A stretch of 64,000 nucleotides of DNA from Siphonodentalium dalli (taxonomy: Eukaryota > Mollusca > Scaphopoda > Gadilida > Siphonodentaliidae), in contig CP136064.1 in the NCBI GenBank assembly GCA_032622095.1, forward strand, positions 216,086,205-216,150,204. Reading direction: 5' to 3'. Shown piece after piece: positions 33,101 through 36,904 of the stretch. The notes beneath the pieces were generated by a model. It was given only the letters and a program-made list of their open reading frames with translations, did not search any database and was not told the DNA's origin. A program made the position numbers and the translations under genes. Every line of letters starts with the position of its first letter. Positions within the stretch are counted from its first letter, which is position 1.

Positions 33101-35132
33101 GAATCATTCTGCTCTTCTGTTATCTTTTTGTATATTTGTTATCTGCTTTTATTACCTGAACACCCCTCCAATTGAATAATAGACTGTTCCAGTTCCAATG
33201 TATACTTTTATAACAGAATGGGAGATTCCATTCAGTATAGAAAGGTTGGTTGAAATTGTGTCATTGACACCGCGCGTGCAGGCCCCAACCTTGTTTCCAT
33301 GTTGTATGGAAGAAACTTGCAACATGCTACCAGATTATTGAAAGCGGGTGCTAAATGCTTTTAATCTGCTAGTAGAGCATATATATAATAAATGGATGTT
33401 GATTTCCTTATGTACCATAATGTACATACACAAGTTGTTCTGACATTTTTATGTGTGGCACACAATTTCAGATCAACTTGCATCCATACTCCATGAAACA
33501 CAAGCAAATCAACATTTATTTCTTAATTATGGCACTATTTCAATGGAACAATTGAAAAATCTGTTTCGTAAATTTTTAGCAGAATGTTATCATTCATGTT
33601 AGTTGGTGCTAATGATCCAAAATAGAGTGTTGACAATTATGGGTTGTCATCCGTCGTCTGTCCATGCATCTGTCAACAGTCCTTTAGCACACCCTACAGG
33701 CTACATCCTTCACCCAATCGCCACAAAAATTCAAATGTATGTTTGGGGTAACCTCCAGAAGAGAGCCAATAGTTTGTCCCGAAATTCATTAAAAACATGG
33801 CTGCCAGCAGCCATATTGGATTTAAAATTTGAATCCATTGGCATACCCGGCAGCTCGTATATATTGAAGAAATGTTTTGAAAAATTGCAGGCATGTTTAG
33901 GATCACCTCTAGATGGGAGCTATCAAATTTGAATGATTTTCGATGAAAAACATGGCTTCCAGCAGTCATCTTGGATTTTACTCCTACATGCCACATCCCT
34001 TATCCAATCATCGCCAAACATTATATAGATCTTCGGGGTGATCTCTAAATGGGAAACATAAATTTGTTCCCATGTTAGTTAAAAACATGGCCTCCAATTG
34101 AATTTGAACTATTTTCGTTGAAAAACATGGCTGCAGGCAGCCATCTTGGATTTTAATCTTTGCATGACTAAATACTTCAGCAAACCCTACAGCCAGTATT
34201 TTTCATCCAATTGATCTCAAACTTCCTATGGCTCTTCAGGTTGACCTCTGCTATGGCCTAAATTTTTTCCGCATTCCTTATTGCTCCATTGACTGTAATG
34301 TATTACATTATTCCCCCGTCAAGTTGAGACATTGACACTTTCATTAGTTATTGCTGTCACATTTCATTATGAAGTCCTTGCATTGCATCTATGAGATGCA
34401 AGTCTGAGTTTAGTGTGCCTGTCATTTGAAGAATGAGGTCCCCAGAGGGTGAATTTAGTGATGCTACCCCGCACAGTGGGCTAGCATCACCAAATTTACC
34501 CTCTTGGGACCTCATTCTGCATGGCCTCATCTGCTATGGGAGACATAGACTCAGATTGAAGTTCCCAAATGGTGAATATTGTGATGTACACCCATTGGGA
34601 ACCTCGATTATGCAATGTGTCATCTGCCAATTTGGGGATATAGAGAAACTAAGCTTCAAAAGAAAAAGAATCTTTGTAAAGAAGTTTCTATAAAAATGTT
34701 ATAATAAAGAAACTTTCCAGAGAAGATGAGGCTTAAGCAGAACGGGGCTATGTGGGATAACATCACTAAATTCACCCTCTGGGGACCTAATTCTTTTAAA
34801 TGACAGACATGCTATAATCAGGCTTAATGAGATGTATATAAATTTCAGAGATTTGTTCATCAGTCAATAATACCTCTCTTTCTCATTTTTGCAGGTTGAT
34901 TGATGAGGAGTTGGTCCGAGTCATGAAGAAAGAAGAAACAGACCTAGTTATTCTTGAGGGAATGGGGAGGGCCATCCACACAAACTTTGAAGCTGTATTC
35001 TCATGTGAATCACTCAAGGTTGCTGTTCTGAAGAATCGGTGGCTTGCTAACAGATTGGGCGGAGACATGTTTAATGTGATATTCAAATATGAAAGGTCAA
35101 GGAAGATTATAATGAAAGGATCCCCTTCCTAG
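3091..35132 (+). CDS. PANK4: Pantothenate kinase 4 (PANK4), complete gene of 16 coding exons
   Basis: Joined exons: 3091-3184, 4336-4412, 5695-5915, 11218-11401, 12492-12584, 14561-14714, 18966-19156, 21134-21215, 24650-24759, 25443-25598, 26911-27023, 27738-27825, 28870-29074, 30145-30299, 32357-32526, 34895-35132. They sum to 2331 nt, 776 residues plus stop, close to the ~773 of human PANK4. Residues ~25-365 form a eukaryotic type II pantothenate kinase fold (DIGGSLTK at 30-37, TGGGAYK at 113-119, [10 protein letters not shown] at 203-212). Residues ~403-770 form the DUF89 phosphatase, which in PANK4 dephosphorylates 4'-phosphopantetheine and related metabolites and so restrains CoA synthesis. 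Its metal ligands D618, N619 and D654 are present, as is the EGMGR motif at 719-723. No signal peptide or membrane segment is visible, fitting a cytosolic enzyme. An in-frame TGA at 3085 fixes the start. Identification is by family recognition and is very secure; single splice borders are less so. Confidence 0.97.
3211..3411. mobile_element. TA-flanked fold-back MITE (Tc1/mariner-like), copy 1
   Basis: A near-perfect ~200 bp palindrome with ends CAGTA...TACTG, flanked by TA on both sides, 26 bp after the exon 1 donor. CAGT termini and TA target sites are typical of Tc1/mariner-type elements. Other copies: 12236-12413, 36321-36534, 39440-39653, 55966-56139, 60858-61026, and partial ones at 14769 and 60061. 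Confidence 0.75.
3460..4210 (+). repeat. 376 bp tandem duplication in intron 1
   Basis: Two nearly identical copies begin at 3460 and 3836 (ACCAAATTTGAAAGTGG...). They differ mainly by a 2 nt gap and single substitutions such as AAGTCTGAT/AAGTCCGAT. The unit carries a TTAACCCTTTCAGTGCC end and part of the family found at 30625. The high identity points to a recent event. Confidence 0.9.
4336..4412 (+). CDS. PANK4: PANK4 exon 2 (residues 32-57)
   Basis: It begins after AATCAG and completes the GGSLTK phosphate-binding loop (residues 32-37), followed by a variable stretch rich in serine and glutamate. It ends CAG|GTAAAA in phase 0. At 77 nt it is the shortest coding exon of the gene. Confidence 0.95.
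4869..5083. mobile_element. TTAACCC double-hairpin element (piggyBac-like MITE), diverged copy
   Basis: Starts TTAACCCTTTCATGACTGG and contains two imperfect hairpins built on CTCTTATATATGCGAGGCTC and its complement. It ends near GGGTAA. It is a diverged member of the family best seen at 17935-18334. Confidence 0.6.
5186..5291 (+). repeat. 21 bp minisatellite in intron 2
   Basis: About five copies of a unit like TTGCTCTTCAGTGCAATTAGA, with CTCTTCAG at 5231, 5252 and 5273 and weaker units upstream. Each unit ends in a CTTCAG string that resembles a splice acceptor. Confidence 0.75.
5695..5915 (+). CDS. PANK4: PANK4 exon 3 (residues 58-131)
   Basis: Encodes the kinase segment with LHFIKFE (77-83) and the glycine motif ATGGGAYK (112-119), which lines the nucleotide site in this family. 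The acceptor is weak (TTTTCAAG). AG at 5693-5694 is chosen because it is the first after the pyrimidine tract; AG at 5696-5697 would simply drop one lysine. The donor CA|GTAAGT is strong and leaves phase 2. Confidence 0.93.
6091..8008. mobile_element. hAT-like element of 1.9 kb in intron 3
   Basis: Ends are (C)AGGGGGGGGTCGCG and CGCGACCCCCCCCCCTG. Subterminal similarity continues inward through ATATATA and a GGGTGGGT-type stretch. Both sides are flanked by TTTTTACC (6083-6090 and 8009-8016), an 8 bp duplication typical of hAT elements. No transposase is visible; the only coding trace is a zinc-finger fragment at 7171-7455. Confidence 0.7.
7171..7455 (-). pseudogene. C2H2-like zinc-finger coding fragment inside the hAT-like element
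   Basis: The minus-strand frame contains [20 protein letters not shown] followed by YKNKHPG, giving a C-x2-C-x11-H-x4-H zinc-finger pattern. The stretch around it is basic, with more cysteines. It is 94 codons at most and not linked to a transposase. It could be an N-terminal DNA-binding domain remnant of the transposon or a captured host exon. Function unknown. Confidence 0.45.
8178..8261. mobile_element. Left part of a TTAACCC repeat split by the BEL/Pao insertion
   Basis: TTAACCCTTTCTTTACG to TTCAACAAATGGCCATAGGG. The complementary half, ATAGGGCATTTGTTGAACTT onward, resumes at about 11021. The family is palindromic around this point (compare 22565-22690 and 33027-33250), so the two parts were probably one element before the retroelement landed in it. 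Confidence 0.5.
8320..8785 (-). pseudogene. Degenerate BEL/Pao gag (DUF1759-like)
   Basis: Minus-strand translation gives a charged helical stretch, then a block with the pattern of BEL/Pao Gag proteins: an F-x-G-D motif followed by a tryptophan-containing segment, an FxDA(V)H-like segment and a QK-F-x-R-LL stretch. It is broken by several stops and at least one frame change. A further N-terminal trace lies beyond the pearl-like insertion at about 10057-10140. It is non-functional. Assignment rests on motif recognition. Confidence 0.65.
8801..10054 (-). mobile_element. Pearl-like tandem-core element, inserted in the BEL/Pao remnant
   Basis: On the plus strand it begins with the AGCTCAACTTTACTTTG hairpin and a GTCCGTCGTCC microsatellite-like stretch. 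About seven ~160 bp core repeats follow, each with GGGGTCATTCGGC and GCCATCTTGGAT. It ends TTGAGCTACAGTGTCATTGA and CACTTTCATT. Both ends are hairpins. The organisation resembles pearl elements of bivalves. It carries no coding capacity. Confidence 0.8.
10262..11011 (-). repeat. BEL/Pao-associated LTR in intron 3
   Basis: About 750 bp, similar over most of its length to the repeat at 61429-62143 in the opposite orientation. Read on the minus strand it starts TGTGAATATT and ends near GCA, giving the TG...CA form of an LTR. It lies just upstream (in minus orientation) of the gag trace, which supports calling it the 5' LTR. No clear primer-binding site follows it. Confidence 0.6.
11218..11401 (+). 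CDS. PANK4: PANK4 exon 4 (residues 131-192), with kinase catalytic-Glu position
   Basis: Joining completes Q131 and runs into [10 protein letters not shown] (132-141). E137 sits where active PANK1-3 carry the catalytic glutamate (E138 in human PANK3), a position reported as valine in human PANK4. The exon continues to [14 protein letters not shown] (179-192), the second phosphate-loop strand. Acceptor ATTTTAG, donor AAG|GTAAAC, phase 0. A decayed copy of its last 57 nt plus the donor lies 125 bp downstream. Confidence 0.96.
11470..11528 (+). pseudogene. Decayed partial duplicate of exon 4 3' end with donor
   Basis: Nineteen codons align without gaps to the last 19 codons of exon 4 (11345-11401). 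They read [19 protein letters not shown] against [19 protein letters not shown] in the real exon, followed by a donor-like AAG|GTATCC. The flanking intron is duplicated too (TTAATTTCTCACAATAAGC at 11421 and 11555). No convincing acceptor precedes it and the GSG loop is lost, so it is probably not spliced in. A third, shorter trace starts near 11587. Confidence 0.85.
11755..12002 (-). mobile_element. Partial copy of the ~440 bp family at 30625
   Basis: Reverse-complement similarity to 30780-31060, including CAACAACAACATTTTTAGAA, a CAGAATCGATTAATT-type segment and AAGCCTCTTGATTTTAGAG. It is immediately followed by another TTTGTTGAACTT...ACATTTCC repeat to about 12175. Confidence 0.65.
12236..12413. 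mobile_element. TA-flanked fold-back MITE, copy 2 (intron 4)
   Basis: CAGTAATGCCCTAAATAATC to its reverse complement GGGCATTACTG, with TA on both sides. The central arms contain GAGAGCTTTCCGATGAATGG. It lies 79 bp upstream of exon 5. Confidence 0.8.
12492..12584 (+). CDS. PANK4: PANK4 exon 5 (residues 193-223), with kinase Arg position
   Basis: Encodes [20 protein letters not shown] (199-218), a hallmark block of the family. R201 aligns with R207 of human PANK3; human PANK4 has tryptophan there. Acceptor TTTACAG, donor AAG|GTTAGC, phase 0 at both ends (31 codons). A long-TIR mobile element begins only 8 bp after the exon ends. Confidence 0.96.
12593..13200. mobile_element. 608 bp element with ~47 bp TIRs next to the exon 5 donor
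   Basis: Left end AGTGCCACCGCAGACGCTAC and right end GTGCGGTGGCACT are inverted repeats. The similarity extends through ACGATTAAAATCGTAAGTGG and GGAAAATCG. The interior is GC-richer than the surroundings and has no coding capacity. No clear target duplication was found, so the superfamily is unassigned. Confidence 0.75.
13531..13971. mobile_element. AAAGGCCCACTTAATTTT inverted-repeat element, copy 1
   Basis: Ends TTAAAGGCCCACTTAATTTT and AAAATTAAGTGGGCCTTTA. The related copies at 16941-17602 and 36905-37351 are flanked by TTAA on both sides, suggesting a piggyBac-like or other TTAA-specific origin. The right flank here has decayed to TTAC. Confidence 0.7.
14104..14496. mobile_element. TTAA-flanked double-hairpin element (piggyBac-like MITE)
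   Basis: Starts TTAACCCTTTACCCAACAG and ends in GGTTAA. It contains two near-perfect ~66 bp hairpins, each CCAATGCATTCTCTTATATA...and complement, with loops around GTCGACCATAGGTCGCC. The two hairpins are in mirror order around a ~65 bp AT-rich spacer. Confidence 0.75.
14561..14714 (+). CDS. PANK4: PANK4 exon 6 (residues 224-275)
   Basis: Begins [13 protein letters not shown] after GCTCCAG and contains [11 protein letters not shown] and [18 protein letters not shown], all typical of the PANK fold near the dimer and acetyl-CoA region. It ends ACAG|GTCAGT in phase 1. Confidence 0.96.
14769..15747. mobile_element. TA fold-back MITE broken by an ~800 bp insert
   Basis: The left end CAGTAATGCCCTAAATAATC (14769-14804) and the right half from about 15620 (GGAAAGCTCTCACTGAGAGC to ATTACT) belong to one fold-back family. 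Between them is unrelated sequence rich in CAGCCAGCC/GGCTG motifs at both ends. Part of the left arm is missing, so this was not a clean insertion. No coding trace is convincing in the insert. Confidence 0.55.
15762..16903. mobile_element. TTAA double-hairpin element split by a hAT-like element
   Basis: TTAACCCTTTCATAATGGGAG starts it and GAAGGGTTAA ends it at 16903. The two hairpins that normally lie side by side are separated here by the element at 15887-16767. Confidence 0.8.
15887..16767. mobile_element. 881 bp hAT-like element with perfect 8 bp target duplication
   Basis: TIRs are CAGGGACCAGCC and GGCTGGTCCCTG, with subterminal AGGGCGAA motifs at both ends. CTTACCGG flanks it at 15879-15886 and 16768-16775. 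The 8 bp duplication and CAGGG end fit the hAT superfamily. There is no transposase. A shorter relative with the same TIR lies at 55288-55602. Confidence 0.9.
16941..17602. mobile_element. TTAA-flanked GGCCCACT element with a nested palindrome
   Basis: TTAA plus AGGCCCACTCAATTTT at the left, AATTAAGTGGGCCT plus TTAA at the right. Inside, 17215-17374 is a separate palindrome (CCCAGGTATAAATTAATGGT and complement, with ACACCTTTTTAGACTCATGA arms), probably a second element inserted in the first. Confidence 0.7.
17935..18334. mobile_element. TTAA double-hairpin element, full-length reference copy
   Basis: 400 bp bounded by TTAACCCTTTACCCAACAGA and TTTGTTGGGTAAAGGGTTAA, i.e. ~18 bp inverted ends abutting TTAA, the piggyBac signature. 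It contains two ~66 bp hairpins and a TTCCAATGATATCCATATTT segment shared with the copies at 14104 and 19242. Confidence 0.8.
18506..18935. mobile_element. 8 bp-TSD family element (GAATGAGGTCCCCAGAGGG hairpins)
   Basis: About 430 bp, starting CAAGTCTGGAAATAGTGTGT and ending ACACTATTTCAAGGCTTG. Each end carries a hairpin built from GAATGAGGTCCCCAGAGGGT and its complement. It lies 31 bp upstream of exon 7. The target duplication is not recognisable in this copy. Confidence 0.7.
18966..19156 (+). CDS. PANK4: PANK4 exon 7 (residues 275-338)
   Basis: Encodes [20 protein letters not shown] and [17 protein letters not shown] followed by AYSVNYWSK, the conserved C-terminal half of the kinase fold. 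Acceptor CTATTCAG, donor AAG|GTATAT, phase 1 in and phase 0 out. The reading frame stays open into the intron, where it runs into a repeat. Confidence 0.97.
19242..19668. mobile_element. TTAA double-hairpin element, inverted copy
   Basis: TTAACCCTTTACCCAACAAA to GTTGGGTAAAGGGTTAA, 427 bp. Same family as 17935-18334, in opposite internal order, with an expanded T/A-rich spacer between the hairpins. Confidence 0.75.
20037..20085 (+). pseudogene. Decayed copy of the exon 8 acceptor and first codons
   Basis: TTATTTAGTATAG is followed by codons reading GQIKSLF and then a stop at 20083. This matches TTATTTCATATAG and GQIKALF of true exon 8 (21121-21154). Similarity stops after about 40 bp. The two copies bracket a pearl-like element, so the duplication may be linked to that insertion or may predate it. 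Use of this site would give a premature stop. Confidence 0.75.
20092..21123 (-). mobile_element. Pearl-like element in intron 7, ending near the exon 8 acceptor
   Basis: Degenerate pearl-like element: an AAGTTTGAGCTATTACCATG start, a few core units with GGATTTTAC, and a TTGAGCTACAGTGTCATTGA CACTTTT end. That end hairpin finishes about 11 bp before the exon 8 AG, so it supplies part of the region where branch site and pyrimidine tract would lie. A separate element is nested at 20444-20792. Confidence 0.7.
20444..20792. mobile_element. 8 bp-TSD family element nested in a pearl-like repeat
   Basis: CAAGCCTGCAAATAGTGTGT to ACACTATTTGCAGGCTTG, 349 bp, flanked by a perfect TTCACATT duplication (20436-20443 and 20793-20800). 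The pearl core sequence continues across the insertion, which dates this element as the younger of the two. Confidence 0.9.
21134..21215 (+). CDS. PANK4: PANK4 exon 8 (residues 339-366)
   Basis: Encodes [20 protein letters not shown] and LKGAGEE, the final conserved helix-strand block of the kinase domain. The acceptor TTTCATATAG is pyrimidine-poor and lies just after the end hairpin of a pearl-like repeat. It ends G|GTAAAA in phase 1. Confidence 0.96.
21443..21858. mobile_element. 8 bp-TSD family element in intron 8
   Basis: CAAGCCTGAATTTAGTGTGC to GCACACTAAACTCAGGCTTG, 416 bp, with a perfect GTTAGGTC duplication at 21435-21442 and 21859-21866. It contains an internal ~50 bp tandem duplication (CCTAAGATTGAATCTAATAT) near 21727-21807. 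Confidence 0.9.
22013..22527. mobile_element. Inverted-repeat element related to 58103-58520
   Basis: Ends CAGTCTCTTTAAAAA and TTTTTAAAGAGACTAAG. The interior shares CTTGTCAACACATCATTGAC-like sequence, in reverse complement, with 58140-58230. Two diverged copies in opposite orientation flank the window's main repeats. Confidence 0.5.
22565..22690. repeat. Palindromic GGAAATGTTCAGATAATAAG repeat
   Basis: Arms GGAAATGTTCAGATAATAAG and a complementary CTTTTCTGAACATTTCC surround a GACCTATGGTCGTTTG centre; it ends near GGTTAACCC. The same family is at 8178/11021, about 12002-12175 and 33027-33250. Confidence 0.55.
23515..23753. mobile_element. TTAA double-hairpin element, diverged copy (intron 8)
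   Basis: Two hairpins based on CTCTTATATATGCGAG lie between GCGAAAACCCTGTGCCAATG and CCTGTGCCAGTGCA-type stretches. It ends in AAAGAGTTAA. The left end is eroded. Confidence 0.65.
24650..24759 (+). CDS. PANK4: PANK4 exon 9 (residues 366-402), interdomain linker
   Basis: Easily missed, because a longer open frame (24467-24763) covers the same bases in another phase. In the PANK4 frame it reads [19 protein letters not shown], then a polar Lys/Ser/Gly stretch. YSWGEN(F/Y)AGSSG is a recognisable PANK4 linker signature. Acceptor TTCTTCAG, donor AAT|GTGAGT. It takes phase 1 in and leaves phase 0, which is exactly what exons 8 and 10 require. Confidence 0.93.
25124..25390. mobile_element. TTAACCCTTTCAGTGCC element carrying one hairpin of the TATATATGCGAG family
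   Basis: TTAACCCTTTCAGTGCCAGG at the left and ATCGGACCTGGCACTCAAAT at the right are inverted ends. Inside are a poly-T/poly-A stretch and one ~66 bp hairpin. A minimal 81 bp relative without the hairpin lies at 56923-57003. The element sits between exons 9 and 10 and ends 50 bp before the exon 10 acceptor. Confidence 0.65.
25443..25598 (+). CDS. PANK4: PANK4 exon 10 (residues 403-454), start of DUF89 domain
   Basis: Reads [20 protein letters not shown] and then [12 protein letters not shown] and ARKYWLQCF, the N-terminal signature of the DUF89 half. Acceptor CATTGCAG, donor AAG|GTTAGT, phase 0 in and out (52 codons). Confidence 0.97.
25619..26737. mobile_element. 8 bp-TSD family element interrupted by an ~770 bp insert (intron 10)
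   Basis: It starts CAAGACTGGAAATAGTGTGT 20 bp after the exon 10 donor. The left half ends at GCAGAAGGTAAAT, and the family resumes about 26617 (GCATATTCATC...ACTAATGGGTTAACATCAC). The insert contains an inverted pair, GGGGGATAAACATGCTGTCT and complement (about 25858-26028), and ATTCTAATTCAC/GTGAATTAGAAT. The right end is lost. Confidence 0.55.
26911..27023 (+). CDS. PANK4: PANK4 exon 11 (residues 455-492)
   Basis: Encodes [20 protein letters not shown], followed by [16 protein letters not shown], a charged helical segment of DUF89. The QPDS and ERAE motifs are conserved in PANK4. Acceptor ATCACCAG, donor ATG|GTACAA, phase 2 out, making residue 492 a cysteine with exon 12. Confidence 0.94.
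27405..27666. mobile_element. TTAA double-hairpin element (intron 11)
   Basis: CTAACCCTCCCACGACTGGAG at the left to CATCATGAAAGGGTTAA at the right, with two TATATATGCGA-type hairpins. It lies 71 bp upstream of exon 12. Confidence 0.7.
27738..27825 (+). CDS. PANK4: PANK4 exon 12 (residues 492-521)
   Basis: Encodes [20 protein letters not shown] and then FLFTDPWSK, matching the [14 protein letters not shown] region of PANK4. Acceptor CTCTTTAG, donor AAG|GTCTGT, phase 2 in and phase 0 out. Confidence 0.96.
28007..28595. mobile_element. Mutator-like element (589 bp) with long TIRs and 9 bp duplication
   Basis: TIRs of about 110 bp begin TAGACCAAGTCTTCTCGGTC and end GACCGAGAAGACTTGGTCTA. Flanks TGTTATGTG (27998-28006) and TGTTGTGTG (28596-28604) differ at one base. 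Long TIRs with 9 bp duplications are the Mutator pattern. There is no transposase. The AAGTCTTCTCG motif is shared with the palindrome at 53845. Confidence 0.85.
28870..29074 (+). CDS. PANK4: PANK4 exon 13 (residues 522-590)
   Basis: Encodes [14 protein letters not shown], then [20 protein letters not shown] and [11 protein letters not shown]. The GNVFDWGAK block is a DUF89 core motif. Acceptor TTTTACAG, donor CAAG|GTGAAG, phase 1 out. The internal ATG at 28879 is not a start. Confidence 0.97.
29137..29522. mobile_element. Two adjacent TTAA double-hairpin elements (intron 13)
   Basis: A half copy begins TTAACTCTTCCATGACTGG at 29137 and stops near 29230. A complete copy then runs from TTAACCCTTCCATGATGATAG at 29270 to CATGGAAGTGTTAA at 29522, with both hairpins. 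Confidence 0.7.
29790..30144 (+). repeat. 51 bp tandem array made of the exon 14 splice acceptor and exon start
   Basis: Seven extra copies of the unit that ends intron 13 and begins exon 14. First bases after the AG are 29790, 29841, 29892, 29943, 29994, 30044 and 30093; the true site is 30145. Steps are 51, 51, 51, 51, 50, 49 and 52. Six of the seven carry a T-rich tract and a CAG acceptor. All decoys keep the phase and the residues around WLIDDYEL but read TTG TGA where the real exon reads TTG TGG, so each ends in a stop at the same codon. Copy 1 is diverged (GTTAG, CCAACTTGTGG). Confidence 0.97.
30145..30299 (+). CDS. PANK4: PANK4 exon 14 (residues 590-641), DUF89 metal site
   Basis: Encodes [35 protein letters not shown] and [15 protein letters not shown]618 and N619 of the DNSG motif are metal ligands of the phosphatase (D623 and N624 in human PANK4). 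Acceptor GTTTTCAG is the last of eight tandem copies; only this one continues past the stop carried by the decoys. Donor AAG|GTAAAA, phase 0 out. Confidence 0.96.
30314..30354 (+). pseudogene. Decayed duplicate of exon 14 3' end with mutated donor
   Basis: Thirteen codons starting 53 bp after the matching exon codons read [13 protein letters not shown] against [13 protein letters not shown] of exon 14 (30261-30299). The donor copy has become AAA|GGCAAA, so GT is now GC. It sits directly after the real donor. A weaker trace of the same sequence begins near 30452. Confidence 0.8.
30625..31068 (+). mobile_element. ~440 bp inverted-end repeat (intron 14)
   Basis: Starts CACAATCCGATTAAGCTCCC and ends AATCGGATTGAGTACCTT, inverted over ~14 bp. 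The family also appears in part at 2495-2870, within the 376 bp duplication at 3460-4210, and at 11755-12002. Confidence 0.6.
31455..32150 (+). repeat. Tandem-core element, 175 bp period, with CCGTCCGTCTGTCC tract
   Basis: A GCCAAATGAAATTTGCGGG-type hairpin and an ATCCGTCCGTCTGTCC tract precede ~3.6 copies of a core with CAACGGATTTCA at 31559, 31734 and 31909, exactly 175 bp apart. A shorter fourth unit follows. Short open frames on both strands are repeats of the core, not genes. Layout resembles pearl-type elements but the core is different. Confidence 0.75.
32357..32526 (+). CDS. PANK4: PANK4 exon 15 (residues 642-698), DUF89 core
   Basis: Encodes [20 protein letters not shown], then [19 protein letters not shown] and SPCIDLR. 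D654 (in LNDV) is the third metal-binding residue, 36 positions after D618 as in human PANK4 (623 to 659). Acceptor AATCCAG, donor AG|GTAAGC, phase 2 out. Confidence 0.97.
33027..33250. repeat. Diverged palindromic AGGAAATGTTTGGATAATAA repeat (intron 15)
   Basis: Same family as 22565-22690: a TTAGGAAATGTTTGGATAAT left arm, ACATTTCCCACCATTGAATA-like middle and a CCATTCAGTATAGAAAGG right end. Confidence 0.5.
33600..34352 (-). mobile_element. Diverged pearl-like element (intron 15)
   Basis: Several degenerate cores with AACATGGCTGCCAGCAGCCAT and TTGGATTTTA. It ends in GTTGAGACATTGACACTTTC. The leading hairpin is eroded. Confidence 0.65.
34399..34826. mobile_element. 8 bp-TSD family element just upstream of exon 16
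   Basis: CAAGTCTGAGTTTAGTGTGC to CTATAATCAGGCTTA, 428 bp, flanked by a perfect ATGAGATG duplication (34391-34398 and 34827-34834). It ends 68 bp before exon 16. Confidence 0.88.
34895..35132 (+). CDS. PANK4: PANK4 exon 16 (residues 698-776) and stop
   Basis: Encodes [54 protein letters not shown] and NVIFKYE, then a short basic tail, with TAG at 35130-35132. EGMGRA-HTN is a conserved DUF89 active-site block. Acceptor TTTTTGCAG completes arginine 698. Confidence 0.98.
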
Positions 35133-35460
35133 CAGAAGTTATTTTATGGGTTATTGTTTTTATGAAATGTGCAAATTCAATGCAATAGGTTAATTGTTTG
35201 TTAGTCCAATATAAACAATTTGCTAAATTTACATCCCCTCCAGACCTTATTTTTAGTCCCCTCTTCTTTTTTTTTATTTGGATATACCATAAGTCAAATT
35301 ACATTTCAATGACCAATTAATTATCAGTCAAGTTTGATAAAATTGGACATTATAAATCACCTTGTATTATATAAGATAGGATACTGATTCAATATCTAGA
35401 ACTGTTTATGACTGTTTATGTTAGGAAGAATAGAATTTAAAAATAAAATTCACCCTCCCG
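35133..35460 (+). promoter_or_regulatory. PANK4: Probable PANK4 3' UTR with AATAAA at 35442
   Basis: AT-rich sequence follows the stop without splice sites or repeats. The first canonical polyadenylation hexamer I see is AATAAA at 35442-35447, giving a 3' UTR of roughly 330 nt. A later AATAAA lies in the 188 bp tandem repeat that starts near 35565. No transcript data support the exact end. Confidence 0.45.
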
Positions 35461-35564
35461 CCCATTTTTCTGAAAAAGTTGAATGTAAATCTAGCAATTT
35501 ATTTATATTGGCTGTATGAGACTATCGTGGTTATCTTTGATTCCTGAATGGATTCTTACATTCA

Positions 35565-36050
35565 TTCTATTGTAATGTCCATTACATACGGTGCTTTGAA
35601 ATTGGATTACAGACATTAATGTTAAGGCGTTCAGATGGCTGCGGTGTGTCCTTTACATTGTATCCATTAACACACGCAAAATATTATATGGTGTGTGTCA
35701 TGACGTTTCTTATTTTCAATCGATAAAAGTTTCTTTCATTCATTCTAAAGTAGTGTTCAGATGAGTCCATTACGTGCATTGCATTGAAATTGGATTACAG
35801 AAAATAACGTTAAAGCGTTCAGATGGCTGCGGTGCGTCCTTTATGTTGTATCCAATAACGCATGCAACACCTTATATGGTGTGTGTAATGACGTTTCTTT
35901 TTTTCAGTCAATAAAAGTTTCTTCAATTCATTCTAAAGTAATGTTCAGATGAGTCCATTACATGCATTACGTTAAAAATTGGATTACAGACAATAAAGTT
36001 AAAGCGTTCAGACAGCTGCGGTACGTCCTTTACATTGTATCCATTAACAC
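35565..36050 (+). repeat. 188 bp tandem repeat downstream of PANK4
   Basis: About 2.5 copies; ATTGGATTACAGA at 35601, 35789 and 35978. Units carry AAGCGTTCAGATGGCTGCGG, a GTGTGTAATGACGTTTCTT stretch and AATAAAAG. A diverged reverse copy is at about 56830-57095. Confidence 0.75.
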
Positions 36051-36065
36051 AGGCAACAGAGATAT

Positions 36066-36227
36066 TTCCTTTAGGGAGCCTCACATATATAAGAGAATGC
36101 ACTGGCTTACAAGGTCAATATTGTCAGGCCAATGTATTCTCTTATATATGCGAGGCTCCCTATAAGAGAATGCATTGGTATAGGGTTTTCGCAAAATGTC
36201 AGAAAGCTCCAGTCATGGAAAAGTTAA
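36066..36227. mobile_element. 5'-truncated TTAA double-hairpin element
   Basis: Begins abruptly within a hairpin (TAGGGAGCCTCACATATATA), includes the second hairpin and ends CATGGAAAAGTTAA. It is fused directly to the last 188 bp repeat. Confidence 0.65.
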
Positions 36228-36320
36228 CTTCCAACATTAGATGCTGGCAGCTACCAAATGTCAGATGATGTTTGTGACCGCCAGATGTTCTCGCATATCG
36301 ATAAAGATGGATCACATCTA

Positions 36321-36534
36321 CAGTAATGCCCTAAATAATCAACTCCTTAGCCACAGCAGAATTATGGGTAATTTTTCAGGATTTAGTCATATTTAGTCGG
36401 AAATATGGCTTGTTGCCATTCATCGGAAAGCTCTCAGTGAGAGCTTTCCAATGAATGGCAACAAGCCATATTTCCGACTAATTCCTGAAAAATTACCCAT
36501 AATAATGAGGAGTCGATTATTTAGGGCATTACTG
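36321..36534. mobile_element. TA fold-back MITE, copy 3
   Basis: CAGTAATGCCCTAAATAATC to GGGCATTACTG, TA on both sides; arms of about 100 bp are nearly identical inverted copies. Confidence 0.8.
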
Positions 36535-36904
36535 TAGATGTACATGAAAACATCTGGCGATCACATGCATTATCTGTCCATCGGAGCCTGCCAGCTCCTG
36601 ATGTCTGACGTTAGAAGTTCTTGATCTAAGGCCATTAAAATTAAATATCTCGGGCAATTAGATCTCAATTTTGAGAAGAGGGAGGGATGCTAATTATTTT
36701 AATTTTACTCCAGAAAAAACAAATTCAATTTCGTTGTTTGAATCCAATATTTCTAACAAAATATTGAAAAAAATGTTTGACGTGGCTTTTTAAAAGAAAA
36801 TTTCAATGACGAGGAAATTGCATGAGAACATAGAATTATTCTTTATTTGGACCAAACTTCCCATATATGTTCAATAAAGAGCCTGATGCTGTTTGTTGGA
36901 CCCA

